Below are positions 44,340 to 53,539 of a stretch of 64,000 nt of DNA, in pieces. The stretch covers positions 62,001 through 126,000 of the forward strand of contig NZ_LAHO01000015.1 of the NCBI RefSeq assembly GCF_000987775.1, read 5' to 3'. Numbering within the stretch: position 1 is the stretch's first letter; each line of letters begins with the position of its first letter. Source of the DNA: Arsukibacterium ikkense (lineage in GTDB: Bacteria > Pseudomonadota > Gammaproteobacteria > Enterobacterales > Alteromonadaceae). The notes under the pieces are model-generated. The model saw nothing but the letters and a program-made list of their open reading frames with translations, was not told the origin of the DNA and made no database searches. The translations under genes and the position numbers were made by a program.

Positions 44340-45959
44340 ATGTTACGCTCGATAACAATTCAGAAAAGATTACTGGCAGCCTTTGGTACTTTGGCACTGC
44401 TATTGGCTATTTCTGGCTTATTTAGCTTGCAAAGCTTATCTAAGGTCAGATCTCAGGCAGATTTCGTAGAAACCACAGTTGTTTCAGGCCTGTCTGGCAT
44501 AGGTAATCTCGGAACCAATATCAACCGGAACAGAGCGTTGACCTTGCAGTTATTACTTGCAATCGATATCACGCAGGAAGGCGAGACATTTAATGCCATT
44601 AATCGAATAAGGGCAGAAATTCTTAGTACTGAAAAACCCTATGAAGCGACAATTTTTGATCCACAGGAGCGGATTATCTTTGGGCAGTATGTTGCATCAA
44701 GACAAACGTATTTCGAATTGCAGGACCAAGCCTTAGATTTTCTGCGTAAAGAAGAGTTGGGAGCAGCACAGGATTTACTGGATCAAATGAATCCGGTGGC
44801 AACTGAGATAGCCCAGTCGCTCGCTCAACTGGAACAGATTAACCAGCAAGCCGCGCAGGAAGCCCGTGCAGAATCTATCGAAACCTATAATGCCGCCAAA
44901 ATGGCTGTGATTAGCTTAATTGTGGTAGCGGTAGCAATTGCCGTGGCCGTTTCAGTCTTAATTTCCCGCAGTATCAGCCAGCCACTGGCGCGCTCAGTGG
45001 TATCGGCTCGCTTTATTGCTGATGGCGATCTTACCCAGCAGGTCAGTGTTGACGGCAATGATGAGCTGACCGAATTAGCGCAGGCATTGCAGCAAATGCA
45101 ACAAAAACTGCGTGATGCTATTGGCCATATTGCCAGCTCGTCAAATCAGTTAGCCTCTGCTGCCGAAGAGTTGAACGTCGTAACCGATGAGTCGGCCAAA
45201 GCGTTAATGTTGCAAAACGATGAAGTGCAGCAGGCTGCGACAGCGATCACTGAAATGAGCTCGGCTGTTGATGAAGTAGCCGGCACCGCTCTGAAAACCT
45301 CTGAAGCCTCATCGCAATCGGCCAGCCTGGCCAGAGATGGTACCCAGAAAGTGGTGCAGACCAGCAGCGTGATTGAGAAAATGAATGCTGATGTACGGCA
45401 GAGTACCCGGGTAATCAATACCCTGGCGGAAAAGGTATCGTCAATTAATCAGGTGTTGGAAGTTATCCGTAACGTTGCCGATCAAACGAATTTGCTGGCA
45501 TTAAATGCTGCCATTGAAGCTGCCCGTGCCGGTGAAGCCGGCCGTGGTTTTGCGGTAGTAGCCGATGAGGTACGCAGCCTGGCGTATCGAACCCAAACCT
45601 CGACCGGCGAAATAGAGCAGATGATCCAGCAGGTGCAAGCTTCTGCCAAAGAAGCCGTGGATGCCATGCAACTGATCAGCGGTAATGCAGAGAATGCGCA
45701 GAGTGTTGCGAAATCAGCAGCAGATGCACTAGAGCTGATTGCTGAGAATATTACGGCTATCAGTGATCAGAATCACGTAATAGCGGGGGCGGCGGAAGAG
45801 CAATCTAAAGTGGCGCGGGAAATTGACCGTAATATAGTGACCATCAGTGACTTAGCCTCACAAACGGCTGACGGTTCCAGCCAAACCAGCGCCAGTGCCA
45901 GTGAATTAACCCGCTTGGCGGTAGAGCTGAACGAGCTGGTCAGTAAGTTTAAGGTGTAG
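44340..45959 (+). CDS. Methyl-accepting chemotaxis protein
   Basis: A 539-residue receptor: first helix about 12-32, a periplasmic four-helix-bundle-type sensor (33-185), second helix (about 186-208), HAMP ('[21 protein letters not shown]'), then a long coiled coil with the signalling hairpin '[20 protein letters not shown]' followed by '[15 protein letters not shown]'. It relays a ligand signal to CheA/CheW. The ligand is unknown and no other chemotaxis genes are nearby. AGAGGTG upstream. Followed by a hairpin. Confidence 0.94.
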   Translation: MLRSITIQKRLLAAFGTLALLLAISGLFSLQSLSKVRSQADFVETTVVSGLSGIGNLGTNINRNRALTLQLLLAIDITQEGETFNAINRIRAEILSTEKPYEATIFDPQERIIFGQYVASRQTYFELQDQALDFLRKEELGAAQDLLDQMNPVATEIAQSLAQLEQINQQAAQEARAESIETYNAAKMAVISLIVVAVAIAVAVSVLISRSISQPLARSVVSARFIADGDLTQQVSVDGNDELTELAQALQQMQQKLRDAIGHIASSSNQLASAAEELNVVTDESAKALMLQNDEVQQAATAITEMSSAVDEVAGTALKTSEASSQSASLARDGTQKVVQTSSVIEKMNADVRQSTRVINTLAEKVSSINQVLEVIRNVADQTNLLALNAAIEAARAGEAGRGFAVVADEVRSLAYRTQTSTGEIEQMIQQVQASAKEAVDAMQLISGNAENAQSVAKSAADALELIAENITAISDQNHVIAGAAEEQSKVAREIDRNIVTISDLASQTADGSSQTSASASELTRLAVELNELVSKFKV

Positions 45960-45976
45960 CGAGACTGGCACAAGAG

Positions 45977-46003
45977 AACAGGCCACAGTGGCGGCCTGTT
46001 GCT
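45977..46003 (+). terminator. Probable terminator of the chemotaxis receptor gene
   Basis: AACAGGCC and GGCCTGTT form an 8-bp stem with an 8-base loop, 18 bp after the stop. Only a weak T-rich tail (GCTGTT) follows. Confidence 0.5.
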
Positions 46004-46072
46004 GTTCAGCGTTAAGTTAGCCTGCTGTGCTACTGTTACTAAACCCGTAGAGCTAATACAAAGCAAGAGTAT

Positions 46073-47212
46073 ATGAAATTTTCTGGTTATGTTTCGACAT
46101 GCTGCAGTCTGGTATTGCTTGGCTTGTTATTTAGCATTTTCCAGTCCGTAGCCAATAACGATGCTGGCTGGTCTAACACTACTGCTCGCAGCTATCAGCA
46201 GGGTTGGCAGGCGCTGCCTGACACCACCCTGACTGATCATTGCCCGCCTAATGGCTTACATGGCTATAATTTCAGCGATTATTGTCACAACCTGGTATTT
46301 GCCTGGGGCGGTGCTGATTTGGATGAAAGCACAGGCCGGCTGTATCTTTGGGGCGGTGGCCACAATGACTACTATGGTAATGAGGTGTACCAGCTGGACG
46401 CCATGAGCGGCAGGTTGCAACGGCTGACTGAACCGGCGCAGCCGGCTGACCCGGCAACCCGGCCCAGATTAACTGAATTGCAGCCTTTCGACGGTAGCCA
46501 GCCAAATTCGCGCCATACCTATGATGGTATGGCCTTTATCAGCCAATCCGGATTGTTATGGGCATTTTCCGGTGCACTGGCTGGCAACACATCCGGGCCT
46601 GCAGCTAATGATACCTGGTTGTTTAGCCCCTCCAGCAATCGTTGGCTTAAAGATAAATCAACGGGAGATATCCCGGCAGGTGCTTTTGGTGTGGTTGCGG
46701 CTTACGACAGTCAAACCGGGCTGGTGTATATTCACAACCGATCGGCGTTATTCAGTTATGAATATCAGCAAACTGGAGGGGTTTACAAAAAGCTGAACGG
46801 CGCAGGAGGCCTTGGCCTTGGCGTCAATGCCGCCATTGATCCTGTTAACCGTAAAATGCTGATTATCGGTAATAAAACCCAAATACTTTACGATTTAACG
46901 GCTGAGTCTGGTTATCAACGCAGCCGGTTACCGTTAAAAGGCGACGCTGAGTTTATTCAGCAATTTCCAGCGCCCGGTTTAACATACAACAGCAAAGATG
47001 GCCATTTTTATGCGTGGCCCGGAGATGGCAAACTGTATAAATTTGATTTGGCTAATCTAAGTTGGCAGGGCATGGTAATCGAAGGCGACCCCGGGCCGCA
47101 GGTGCGACACGGTACCTTTGGCCGCTTTGCCTATATTAAAGCGCTGGATGGTTTTGTGTTGCTGAATAATCCGCGTCAGCCAGCTTATTTTCTAAAGCTG
47201 CCGGCGAACTAG
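46073..47212 (+). CDS. Secreted kelch-like beta-propeller protein of unknown function
   Basis: A 379-residue protein with an N-terminal signal or anchor (hydrophobic 12-27). Repeated blade-like segments contain Gly-Gly and aromatic pairs: 'LYLWGGGHNDYYGNEVYQLD', 'GLLWAFSGALAG', 'NDTWLFSPSSNRW', 'GHFYAWPGDGKLYKFDLANLSW'. This pattern is that of kelch or galactose-oxidase-type propellers. No catalytic motif is evident. A Cys pair (Cys61 and Cys75 region, 'DHCPPNG', 'DYCHN') could form a disulfide. The role is unknown; extracellular binding is a guess. Confidence 0.75.
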   Translation: MKFSGYVSTCCSLVLLGLLFSIFQSVANNDAGWSNTTARSYQQGWQALPDTTLTDHCPPNGLHGYNFSDYCHNLVFAWGGADLDESTGRLYLWGGGHNDYYGNEVYQLDAMSGRLQRLTEPAQPADPATRPRLTELQPFDGSQPNSRHTYDGMAFISQSGLLWAFSGALAGNTSGPAANDTWLFSPSSNRWLKDKSTGDIPAGAFGVVAAYDSQTGLVYIHNRSALFSYEYQQTGGVYKKLNGAGGLGLGVNAAIDPVNRKMLIIGNKTQILYDLTAESGYQRSRLPLKGDAEFIQQFPAPGLTYNSKDGHFYAWPGDGKLYKFDLANLSWQGMVIEGDPGPQVRHGTFGRFAYIKALDGFVLLNNPRQPAYFLKLPAN

Positions 47213-47220
47213 CCTTCAAA

Positions 47221-47256
47221 AGTAACACAGGCCGCATCATCGCGGCCTGTGTTACT
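47221..47256. terminator. Bidirectional terminator, perfect 15-bp stem
   Basis: AGTAACACAGGCCGC and GCGGCCTGTGTTACT with loop ATCATC lie between two convergent genes (stops at 47212 and 47267). A-rich sequence on the left and TTGTT on the right give short T tracts on both strands. Confidence 0.8.
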
Positions 47257-47266
47257 TGTTCAATGC

Positions 47267-49120
47267 TTAATAAGTTAAATTAATCTGGTAAATGGTTGTG
47301 GTGCCACTCACCTCGTTGCCAATCAGCAGTAAGGGTTTACCATTGGGTGAATCGTCGGCGCTGATAAAGGTAAAACCTTCTGGGCCCAAATCGCCAACTG
47401 TAGCCAGCACGTCAGCCGGGTTGTTTTGCCAGTCGTCGCGGGTGTTCAGATAGTCAATAAAGCTTGGCGCTGCCGGGTTGCTGATATCAAATACCATTAC
47501 CCCGCCCATCCGCTCCAGGCCAACAAAGGCGAAGGTCTTGTTACCAAAACTGCCAACTGCAATGGCTTCCGGCTCAGGCCCTTTATTGTCGTTGCGGTTA
47601 CCAAAGCTATTGCCGGCACTGTGATTAGCGTTAAAGTATTGGGCGCATAGAATAGTGCGCTCAGTACCCAGTTTGCATTCGTCGCTGGTCAGATACTGCT
47701 CGATAAAGTCACCTGAATCCCACACTAACTCACCATTGGCTGACCAGATAGCGAATGAACGACCACCAAACGCGTATACCTGATCGTACATCAGGCGGTC
47801 GCCATTTTCATCGGCCACACCATTGATGTTAAACATGACTGGATTGCCATTGGCATCTTTACGATAGCCATCCACCCAGCTGACTGTTAAGCGGCCTAAC
47901 AAGTTGTCATCACGGCAGTCGCCGGGTTCGCCGGCTGCGGCACCACAATAGCCAAATACCTCTGGGTTTAATAGTGCGCCTGCAGCCAGACTAATTAACT
48001 GCGGCGGCATATCATCGCCGACCCGACGGTCAAAGCCATTTTTATGGAACAAGTGTTTAAAGCGAATTTCTTCAACAAAGCCCTGGCTGGCATCACCATC
48101 CCAGTATGCCTGGTTGGTTTCGCCCCAGGCGCGGGCATCACCTTCATTGGCAGTAACGATATAGGTAGCGCCGTCTACCGTATAACTGGCTATAGAATCT
48201 GGCTGGTACATGCCTACCACCCCGGGCCACAGCGCGATGTTAATCTCGTTTTGGGTATCACTGACTGCGATGCCATTGCCGGCTATACCATGATCTTTGA
48301 AGCCCAGCGGCAGAATATCGGTAATAGTCGCTGACGCGATATCCAGTACTGCCAGGGCGTTATTTTCCTGTAAGGCTATCCAGGCCGTGCTGTTATCTGC
48401 AGAAACCGTAATATATTCTGGCTCTAAATCCTGCGTCACGCCGGCATTGGGGCCAAATATCCTGACGCCCGCCGCCACTAACTCGGCTTTTTTACTGTTA
48501 AAAGCGCGAAAATCCGCCGTAGCAGCAAACAAGGTATCAGGCTTACTGACATCAATGACTGTTACTGAACCTTCAGGGTCAATTTGATAGTCGTCGCTGG
48601 GTTCACCTTCGTTAGCGACCAGAATAAAGCGGCCATCCGGGGTAAAGGTCAGCATATCGGGTTGAGCACCGACTTCGATGAAGTCACGCAGGGTTAAATC
48701 TGCTGCATTGTACACTGCAACAAAGCCACGCTCGGTTTTGGGCGAGCTTTCTATCGCCAGGGCGATCAGGCCATTGTGGGCTGCCACACTGTTAACAACA
48801 GCGTTTTCAGCAATATCAGTGGCGCTTAAGGTATCGAGATAAACCGGATTGGCAGGATCAATCAGATACAATACATCAACAGCACCGGCCAGGGCGTTAA
48901 CCACAAAAGCACGTTTACTGTCGGCATCATAGGCGGTAATTTCTGCCGCACTGACCAAGTACTCCTCACTGCTGTAACGCCCTAATAAGCTCAGGCTGAG
49001 CGTGCTGGGCGTTAGCACGACCGGCTCAGGGATCTGTGGTTCTGACACGGGTTCATCAGACGAATTACAGGCAGTGAGTACTGCCATAGCAACAGCAGTT
49101 AACAGGTATTTGGCTTTCAT
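47267..49120 (-). CDS. Choice-of-anchor I domain lipoprotein
   Basis: A 617-residue protein with a lipoprotein signal (MKAKYLLTAVAMAVLTAC; lipobox 'LTAC'). A beta-propeller-like body has 'RFILVANEGEPSDDYQIDPEGSV' in its N-terminal half, 'YIVTANEGDARAW' in the middle and 'GPEPEAIAVGSFGNKTFAFVGLER' near the end. These are the hallmarks of the choice-of-anchor I family, often annotated as alkaline-phosphatase-like or as the DSCD75 homologue. It is probably tethered to the outer membrane. The substrate is unknown. Convergent with the kelch-like gene. Confidence 0.85.
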   Translation of the reverse strand: MKAKYLLTAVAMAVLTACNSSDEPVSEPQIPEPVVLTPSTLSLSLLGRYSSEEYLVSAAEITAYDADSKRAFVVNALAGAVDVLYLIDPANPVYLDTLSATDIAENAVVNSVAAHNGLIALAIESSPKTERGFVAVYNAADLTLRDFIEVGAQPDMLTFTPDGRFILVANEGEPSDDYQIDPEGSVTVIDVSKPDTLFAATADFRAFNSKKAELVAAGVRIFGPNAGVTQDLEPEYITVSADNSTAWIALQENNALAVLDIASATITDILPLGFKDHGIAGNGIAVSDTQNEINIALWPGVVGMYQPDSIASYTVDGATYIVTANEGDARAWGETNQAYWDGDASQGFVEEIRFKHLFHKNGFDRRVGDDMPPQLISLAAGALLNPEVFGYCGAAAGEPGDCRDDNLLGRLTVSWVDGYRKDANGNPVMFNINGVADENGDRLMYDQVYAFGGRSFAIWSANGELVWDSGDFIEQYLTSDECKLGTERTILCAQYFNANHSAGNSFGNRNDNKGPEPEAIAVGSFGNKTFAFVGLERMGGVMVFDISNPAAPSFIDYLNTRDDWQNNPADVLATVGDLGPEGFTFISADDSPNGKPLLLIGNEVSGTTTIYQINLTY

Positions 49121-49313
49121 CAGAACTTGCTTCCTAAAATTTCGAATAATCAGTAAGTTAGGCTAAATTAGTTTGATGGCGCTTTTATGTATATTTTGTG
49201 ACGTTTTAATGACGCAGGGCCGGTGCTGGTGAAGCCTGCCGCGGCATTCGTAAAAGCTTCTATACTGAATGCCAATGGCGACAACCGTTGCCATTTCGTT
49301 CAGGAGGCGTTCT

Positions 49314-50081
49314 ATGAGCAGAAACAGTGCGCTGGAGCCTCTGCATCCTGTGTTTCGTGAAAAAGCAGGTAGCTTGTTGCAGGAGTGTACCAAAGCAGAC
49401 TTACCGTTCAGATTATTCGAGGGGTTTCGTTCACCCGAGCGACAACGCGAGCTATATCAGCAGGGGCGAACCATGCCGGGCGCTATTGTCACCCGCGCTA
49501 ATGCGTGGCAATCCTACCATCAGTATGGCGTTGCTGCAGACTTTGTCCTTTTTATTAATGGCCGCTGGAGCTGGGCAGATAACGGTGAATTTAAAAATCA
49601 CTGGAAAAAACTGCATCAGTTAGCCGCTAAGGTAGAGCTGGAGCCATTAAGTTGGGAGTTACCGCATCTACAGATGAAGGGCCAGCCCCTGGCAGCTTTA
49701 ATGGCAGGGCATTACCCGCCGGGAGGGGACAGCGACTGGGCCGACAATTTACGCCAGGCGATCCGCAACTGGCAGGGACCGCCGCCGGCGCCACCTATGC
49801 CACCCTTGATATCAGAGCGGCCGGCAATCAGTACCGACAACCTGCCCTTAGTTGAAGAGCCTGTGCCGATCACCAGCCGGCAACACGCCATGGTTAACGC
49901 CCGCAGCGGGCTCAGGCTGCGCGCCGGCCCTGGAACTGACTTTGACGTCACTGGCAACCTGCATGCCGGGCAACGGCTGTGGCTGCTGCAAAGCAAAGGT
50001 GATTGGGTGCAGGTTGATTTGGCCGGCGATGGCCTGGCCGACGGCTATTGCCATAGTGCGTTTTTGCAATTACTAAGTTAA
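49314..50081 (+). CDS. M15 family peptidoglycan peptidase with C-terminal SH3 domain
   Basis: Start at the ATG at 49314 with AGGAGG before it. The 255-residue protein has an endolysin-like M15 domain with zinc ligands His69 and Asp76 ('SYHQYGVAADF') and the Glu115/His118 pair ('WELPHLQM'). A Pro-rich linker (about 155-195, 'GPPPAPPMPPL') leads to a bacterial SH3 domain ('ARSGLRLRAGPGTDF', 'GDWVQVDLAGDG'). It would cut L-Ala-D-Glu or D-Ala bonds in cell-wall peptides. No signal peptide is evident, which recalls phage endolysins, but no phage genes are nearby. Confidence 0.85.
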   Translation: MSRNSALEPLHPVFREKAGSLLQECTKADLPFRLFEGFRSPERQRELYQQGRTMPGAIVTRANAWQSYHQYGVAADFVLFINGRWSWADNGEFKNHWKKLHQLAAKVELEPLSWELPHLQMKGQPLAALMAGHYPPGGDSDWADNLRQAIRNWQGPPPAPPMPPLISERPAISTDNLPLVEEPVPITSRQHAMVNARSGLRLRAGPGTDFDVTGNLHAGQRLWLLQSKGDWVQVDLAGDGLADGYCHSAFLQLLS

Positions 50082-50106
50082 GGCACCACTACGCTGTATG
50101 GTGGTG

Positions 50107-50346
50107 TCAGTCCTGTTGCCCGGTAGCCTGTTGTATAAAAAGCTGTTTGGGCATCAGGTTTACGGTTTCGTGCAACTCTGAGTACACTAAGACCACCTCA
50201 CCACTTTTCAGCTGGCGCCTGACAGCGGCAACTTTTTCACTCAGGGAAACTTCCTGCTCGCCATAATCAGTACCTTCGCGCAGCACATAGTATTCAATCA
50301 GGTTGTGTAGTGTATCGTGTTCAATATCGGTGTACGGAATAATCAT
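50107..50346 (-). CDS. yheU: YheU family protein
   Basis: A 79-residue protein matching E. coli YheU along its length: '[18 protein letters not shown]', '[12 protein letters not shown]' and '[16 protein letters not shown]'. Function is unknown in the family (UPF0270). Its ATG overlaps the yheT stop (ATGA), as in the E. coli yheT-yheU pair. Confidence 0.93.
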   Translation of the reverse strand: MIIPYTDIEHDTLHNLIEYYVLREGTDYGEQEVSLSEKVAAVRRQLKSGEVVLVYSELHETVNLMPKQLFIQQATGQQD

Positions 50347-51344
50347 AAATTCAACTGTTGGGTAATAAAGGCCGGAATACGCTGGTTCAGCCAGAATTGG
50401 GGTTTCAATATACTGCCATAAACAAAGCCAACATGGCCGCCGCCGCGGGTCAGTTCATAATGAATGTGGCCGCTTAACTCGTCGGCTCTGGGGATCACCT
50501 CATCGGATAAAAAGGGGTCATCTCTGGCATGAATAATCAGGGTGGGAACTTGAATATGGCGCAAAAACGCCATGCCACTGGCGCGTTGATAATAATCCTG
50601 TGCATTTTTAAAGCCATGAATAGGGGCAGTAAAGTGCTGGTCAAACTGCTCAATACTGGTAAAGCCCTGCACTTGTTCTGGTGTTAACGGCAGCGGAAAA
50701 TCAGTAAATTGCTGTAGTTTTAACAAGGTACTGCGTTTTAACCGGCCCAGTAAATAGCGCTGATACAGTTTGCTGCTGCCGCTGTTAATCCGTTTGGCAC
50801 AGGCAGACAGCGATAATGGCGGGCATACTGCAATTGCCGCGGCCAGTGGATTGTGGCCAGCTTGCTCGCCGCAGTATTTCAGCAACACATTGCCACCGAG
50901 CGAATAGCCAACAGCCACTAAGGGCCGGCCGGGATAGCGTCGTGTTACTTCAGCTATCACCAGAGCGGCATCGGCGGTATCGCCACTGTGATAGGCGCGT
51001 GGCAGTTTATTCGGCTTGCCATTACAGCCGCGAAAATGCAGCAGTACGGCTGACCAGCTCAGTGCCCGGCACTGCGCCAGCATTGCCTGTATATAGTGGC
51101 TGTTAATATCACCGGCCAGGCCATGCAGCAGAATCAGCAGCGGTGCCTCTGCCGTGGTCTGTTCCGGATGCAGCCAGTTTAGCTGCAGCTCATCACCATC
51201 GGGCAGGCTAAATATTTCGGCTGCAGTATTTAACTGCTGTTTCGGGCTTAAATACTTGGCAAAAATAGTTTGCAAATGGGCATGCCTCAACCACCAGGCG
51301 GGCTGGAACGGCGCGTGAACGACTGGTCTGAGCTGAGCTTGCAA
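50343..51344 (-). CDS. yheT: YheT family alpha/beta hydrolase
   Basis: A TTG start at 51344 with AGGA nine bases before it; no ATG precedes it before an upstream stop. The 333-residue hydrolase has the family's '[12 protein letters not shown]' start, oxyanion motif '[13 protein letters not shown]', '[10 protein letters not shown]', nucleophile in '[11 protein letters not shown]', Asp in 'IHARDDPF' and His in 'GGGHVGF'. A putative esterase; the substrate is unknown. In E. coli yheT lies with yheS and yheU; here yheS is 8.5 kb away. Confidence 0.9.
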   Translation of the reverse strand: MQAQLRPVVHAPFQPAWWLRHAHLQTIFAKYLSPKQQLNTAAEIFSLPDGDELQLNWLHPEQTTAEAPLLILLHGLAGDINSHYIQAMLAQCRALSWSAVLLHFRGCNGKPNKLPRAYHSGDTADAALVIAEVTRRYPGRPLVAVGYSLGGNVLLKYCGEQAGHNPLAAAIAVCPPLSLSACAKRINSGSSKLYQRYLLGRLKRSTLLKLQQFTDFPLPLTPEQVQGFTSIEQFDQHFTAPIHGFKNAQDYYQRASGMAFLRHIQVPTLIIHARDDPFLSDEVIPRADELSGHIHYELTRGGGHVGFVYGSILKPQFWLNQRIPAFITQQLNL

Positions 51345-51396
51345 ATGTTCGAATCCTGATAAACAATGGTTTAACTTTTACTAATGGTGCAGCACT

Positions 51397-51900
51397 ATGG
51401 ATCGGCGGCAATTTATTTTATCCGGCATTGCCTTAGCAGCTGTTGCCAGTTTAGGTGGCACTCTGAGTCTGTATGGCTGGCGACAAAGCCTGAGTGCTGA
51501 TGAGCACCATCGTGATTTGGTGCTGTCGGCAATCTTACCTGCGCTATTGTACGGGGCTTTACCCGAAGATGCGACCCTGGCAGCGGCTGAACTGGCGCGC
51601 ACTAAAGCTGCAATTAATGATTTTTTGCCATTTCTGCCACTACGCCAGCAGCAAGAGTTGCACCAGTTATTTAACCTGCTAGCTAATCGCATTAGCCGCC
51701 TGGGCCTGACGGGGCATTTAACTCAGCTGGCCGGTTTATCCATCCCGCAGCGGTTGGCGCTGCTTAACAGCTGGCGTGACAGTTATCTTGGCGTGTTACA
51801 GCAAGCCTACCATGGCCTGCGCGAGCTGTTATATGGTGCTTACTATGGCCAGCCCGAACACTGGCAGCCATTGGCATATTCTGCTCCGAGGTTTCGCTAA
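51397..51900 (+). CDS. Gluconate 2-dehydrogenase subunit 3 family protein with Tat-type signal
   Basis: A 167-residue protein starting 'MDRRQFILSGIALAAVASLG', a twin-arginine-type signal. The mature part is helical ('DEHHRDLVLSAILPALLYG', 'RLALLNSWRDSYLGVLQQAY') as in the small gamma subunits of membrane-bound FAD dehydrogenases. It probably carries the large subunit across the membrane by the Tat route as a pair. Its TAA overlaps the start of the GMC gene (TAATG). Confidence 0.8.
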   Translation: MDRRQFILSGIALAAVASLGGTLSLYGWRQSLSADEHHRDLVLSAILPALLYGALPEDATLAAAELARTKAAINDFLPFLPLRQQQELHQLFNLLANRISRLGLTGHLTQLAGLSIPQRLALLNSWRDSYLGVLQQAYHGLRELLYGAYYGQPEHWQPLAYSAPRFR

Positions 51901-53450
51901 TGACTCACCACCTGGATGCCAGTCAGTTTACTCAGGATCAGCAGTTTGAAGCCGATATCGTGATTATTGGTTCAGGCGCCGGTGGCGGTATTGCCGCTGA
52001 GCAACTGGCCCAGGCCGGCTTTAGCGTATTGCTGTTAGAAGAGGGCGCCTACTACACCCGTGACGACTTTGTGATGGAAGAGCGCTGGGCTTACCCCAAT
52101 TTGTATCAGGAAGGCGCTGCCCGCAAAACCCGCGATCAGGCGATTGGCATTTTACAAGGCCGCACGGTTGGCGGTTCCACCACTGTTAACTGGACCACTT
52201 CTATTCGCACCCCCAAGCTAACATTGGATTACTGGCAAAGCGAGTTTGATCTCAATTTTAGTGGCGCGAATGAATTAACGCCTTATTTTGAAAAAGCTGA
52301 ACAGCGCTTAAATATCCAACCCTGGCCTGTGCCCCCAAATGGCAATAACAGTGTGCTGCAGCGTGGCTGTCAGGCATTGGGCTGGGAGCACACTATTATC
52401 AGCCGCAATGTTAATGGCTGCGCTAATTTAGGTTATTGCGGCATGGGCTGCCCGATTAATGGTAAGCAGTCGATGCTGGTTAGTACAATACCAGCAGCGC
52501 TGGCGCTGGGGGCGAGCTTAATCTCACGCATTTCGGTACGAAAATTCAGCTGGCAAGGCGGCAACATTACAGGTATTGAGGCGGTACCTGTTGATCAGCA
52601 CTTTCAGCCACGCAACGATATCCGTATTGGTATTCGCGCTAAACACTATATTCTGGCAGCGGGCGCTATTGGCTCACCGGCCATTTTGCTACGCTCGAAA
52701 GTGCCAAACCCTTCTGGCCGGCTGGGCAAGCATACATATTTACATCCGTCGCTGATCAGCGGTGCACTATTTGCTGAAGAGATTAATGGCCATGCCGGCG
52801 CGCCGCAGTCGATTTACTCGGATCAATTTGTCTGGCCAGCAACCGACCATATCGGCTATAAGCTGGAAGCGGCGCCGGTGCACCCGGTATTGATGGCCAC
52901 CAAGCTGCTCGGCACGGGTGAGCAGCATGCGGCGTTAATGCAGCAGTTTAACCGCTTGCAGGTGACGATAGCGCTGCTGCGCGATGGTTTTCACCCGCAA
53001 AGCCAGGGTGGCAGGGTGCTTCTCGATAGCCAGCAGCAGCCAGTGCTGGATTACCCTATTACCGATTATTTATGGCAGGGTGCGCGCCGGGCTTTATTGT
53101 CGATGGCAGAGCTGCAGTTTGCTGCCGGTGCTAGGCAGGTATTGCCCATTCATCACGATGCTAAACTGTATAACAGCTGGCGTGAGGCAAAGGCCGCTAT
53201 AGACGCCTTACCGATGCAGAAATACCGGCAAACTGTAGCATCAGCCCATGTGATGGGCGGCTGCAATATGAGCGTCGATCCTGGCAAAGGCGTGGTAAAC
53301 CAACAGGGCCGTCATCATCAGCTGCAAAACTTATCCGTATTCGACGGCTCCATCCTGCCCACCAGTTTAGGGGCTAACCCGCAGCTTACTATCTATGGCA
53401 TGACCTGGTTAAATTGTCAGCTGTTGCGCTCAGAGCTGACAACGGCATAG
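51900..53450 (+). CDS. GMC family FAD-dependent oxidoreductase (dehydrogenase large subunit)
   Basis: A 516-residue flavoprotein: FAD-binding 'DIVIIGSGAGGGIAAEQLA' (19-37), 'GRTVGGSTTVNW', a cysteine-containing insert ('CANLGYCGMGCPINGKQ') and the C-terminal GMC motif 'HVMGGCNMSVDPGKGVVN' with 'VFDGSILPTSLGANP'. It oxidises an alcohol or sugar; the exact substrate is unknown. It has no signal of its own and follows the Tat-signalled small subunit. The cytochrome c subunit that usually completes such complexes is not adjacent. Confidence 0.9.
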   Translation: MTHHLDASQFTQDQQFEADIVIIGSGAGGGIAAEQLAQAGFSVLLLEEGAYYTRDDFVMEERWAYPNLYQEGAARKTRDQAIGILQGRTVGGSTTVNWTTSIRTPKLTLDYWQSEFDLNFSGANELTPYFEKAEQRLNIQPWPVPPNGNNSVLQRGCQALGWEHTIISRNVNGCANLGYCGMGCPINGKQSMLVSTIPAALALGASLISRISVRKFSWQGGNITGIEAVPVDQHFQPRNDIRIGIRAKHYILAAGAIGSPAILLRSKVPNPSGRLGKHTYLHPSLISGALFAEEINGHAGAPQSIYSDQFVWPATDHIGYKLEAAPVHPVLMATKLLGTGEQHAALMQQFNRLQVTIALLRDGFHPQSQGGRVLLDSQQQPVLDYPITDYLWQGARRALLSMAELQFAAGARQVLPIHHDAKLYNSWREAKAAIDALPMQKYRQTVASAHVMGGCNMSVDPGKGVVNQQGRHHQLQNLSVFDGSILPTSLGANPQLTIYGMTWLNCQLLRSELTTA

Positions 53451-53539
53451 TTTGCCTTTTTGATTTCATGCTATTGTTAAACCAGCAAGCTGGGGGCAGC
53501 ATCCCGGTTACAATCTGATAATTTACGAAGCCGAATAAA

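Noticed and set aside
47221..47256. Palindromes at 44233, 45977 and 47221 as REP elements linked to the transposase
   Set aside because: They differ in stem sequence, lack a shared conserved 5' tetranucleotide, and each sits just after a gene end, so they are better read as terminators.
49314..50081. M15-SH3 protein as evidence of a prophage
   Set aside because: It resembles an endolysin, but no holin, tail, integrase or terminase genes are nearby and the flanking genes are chromosomal core genes.
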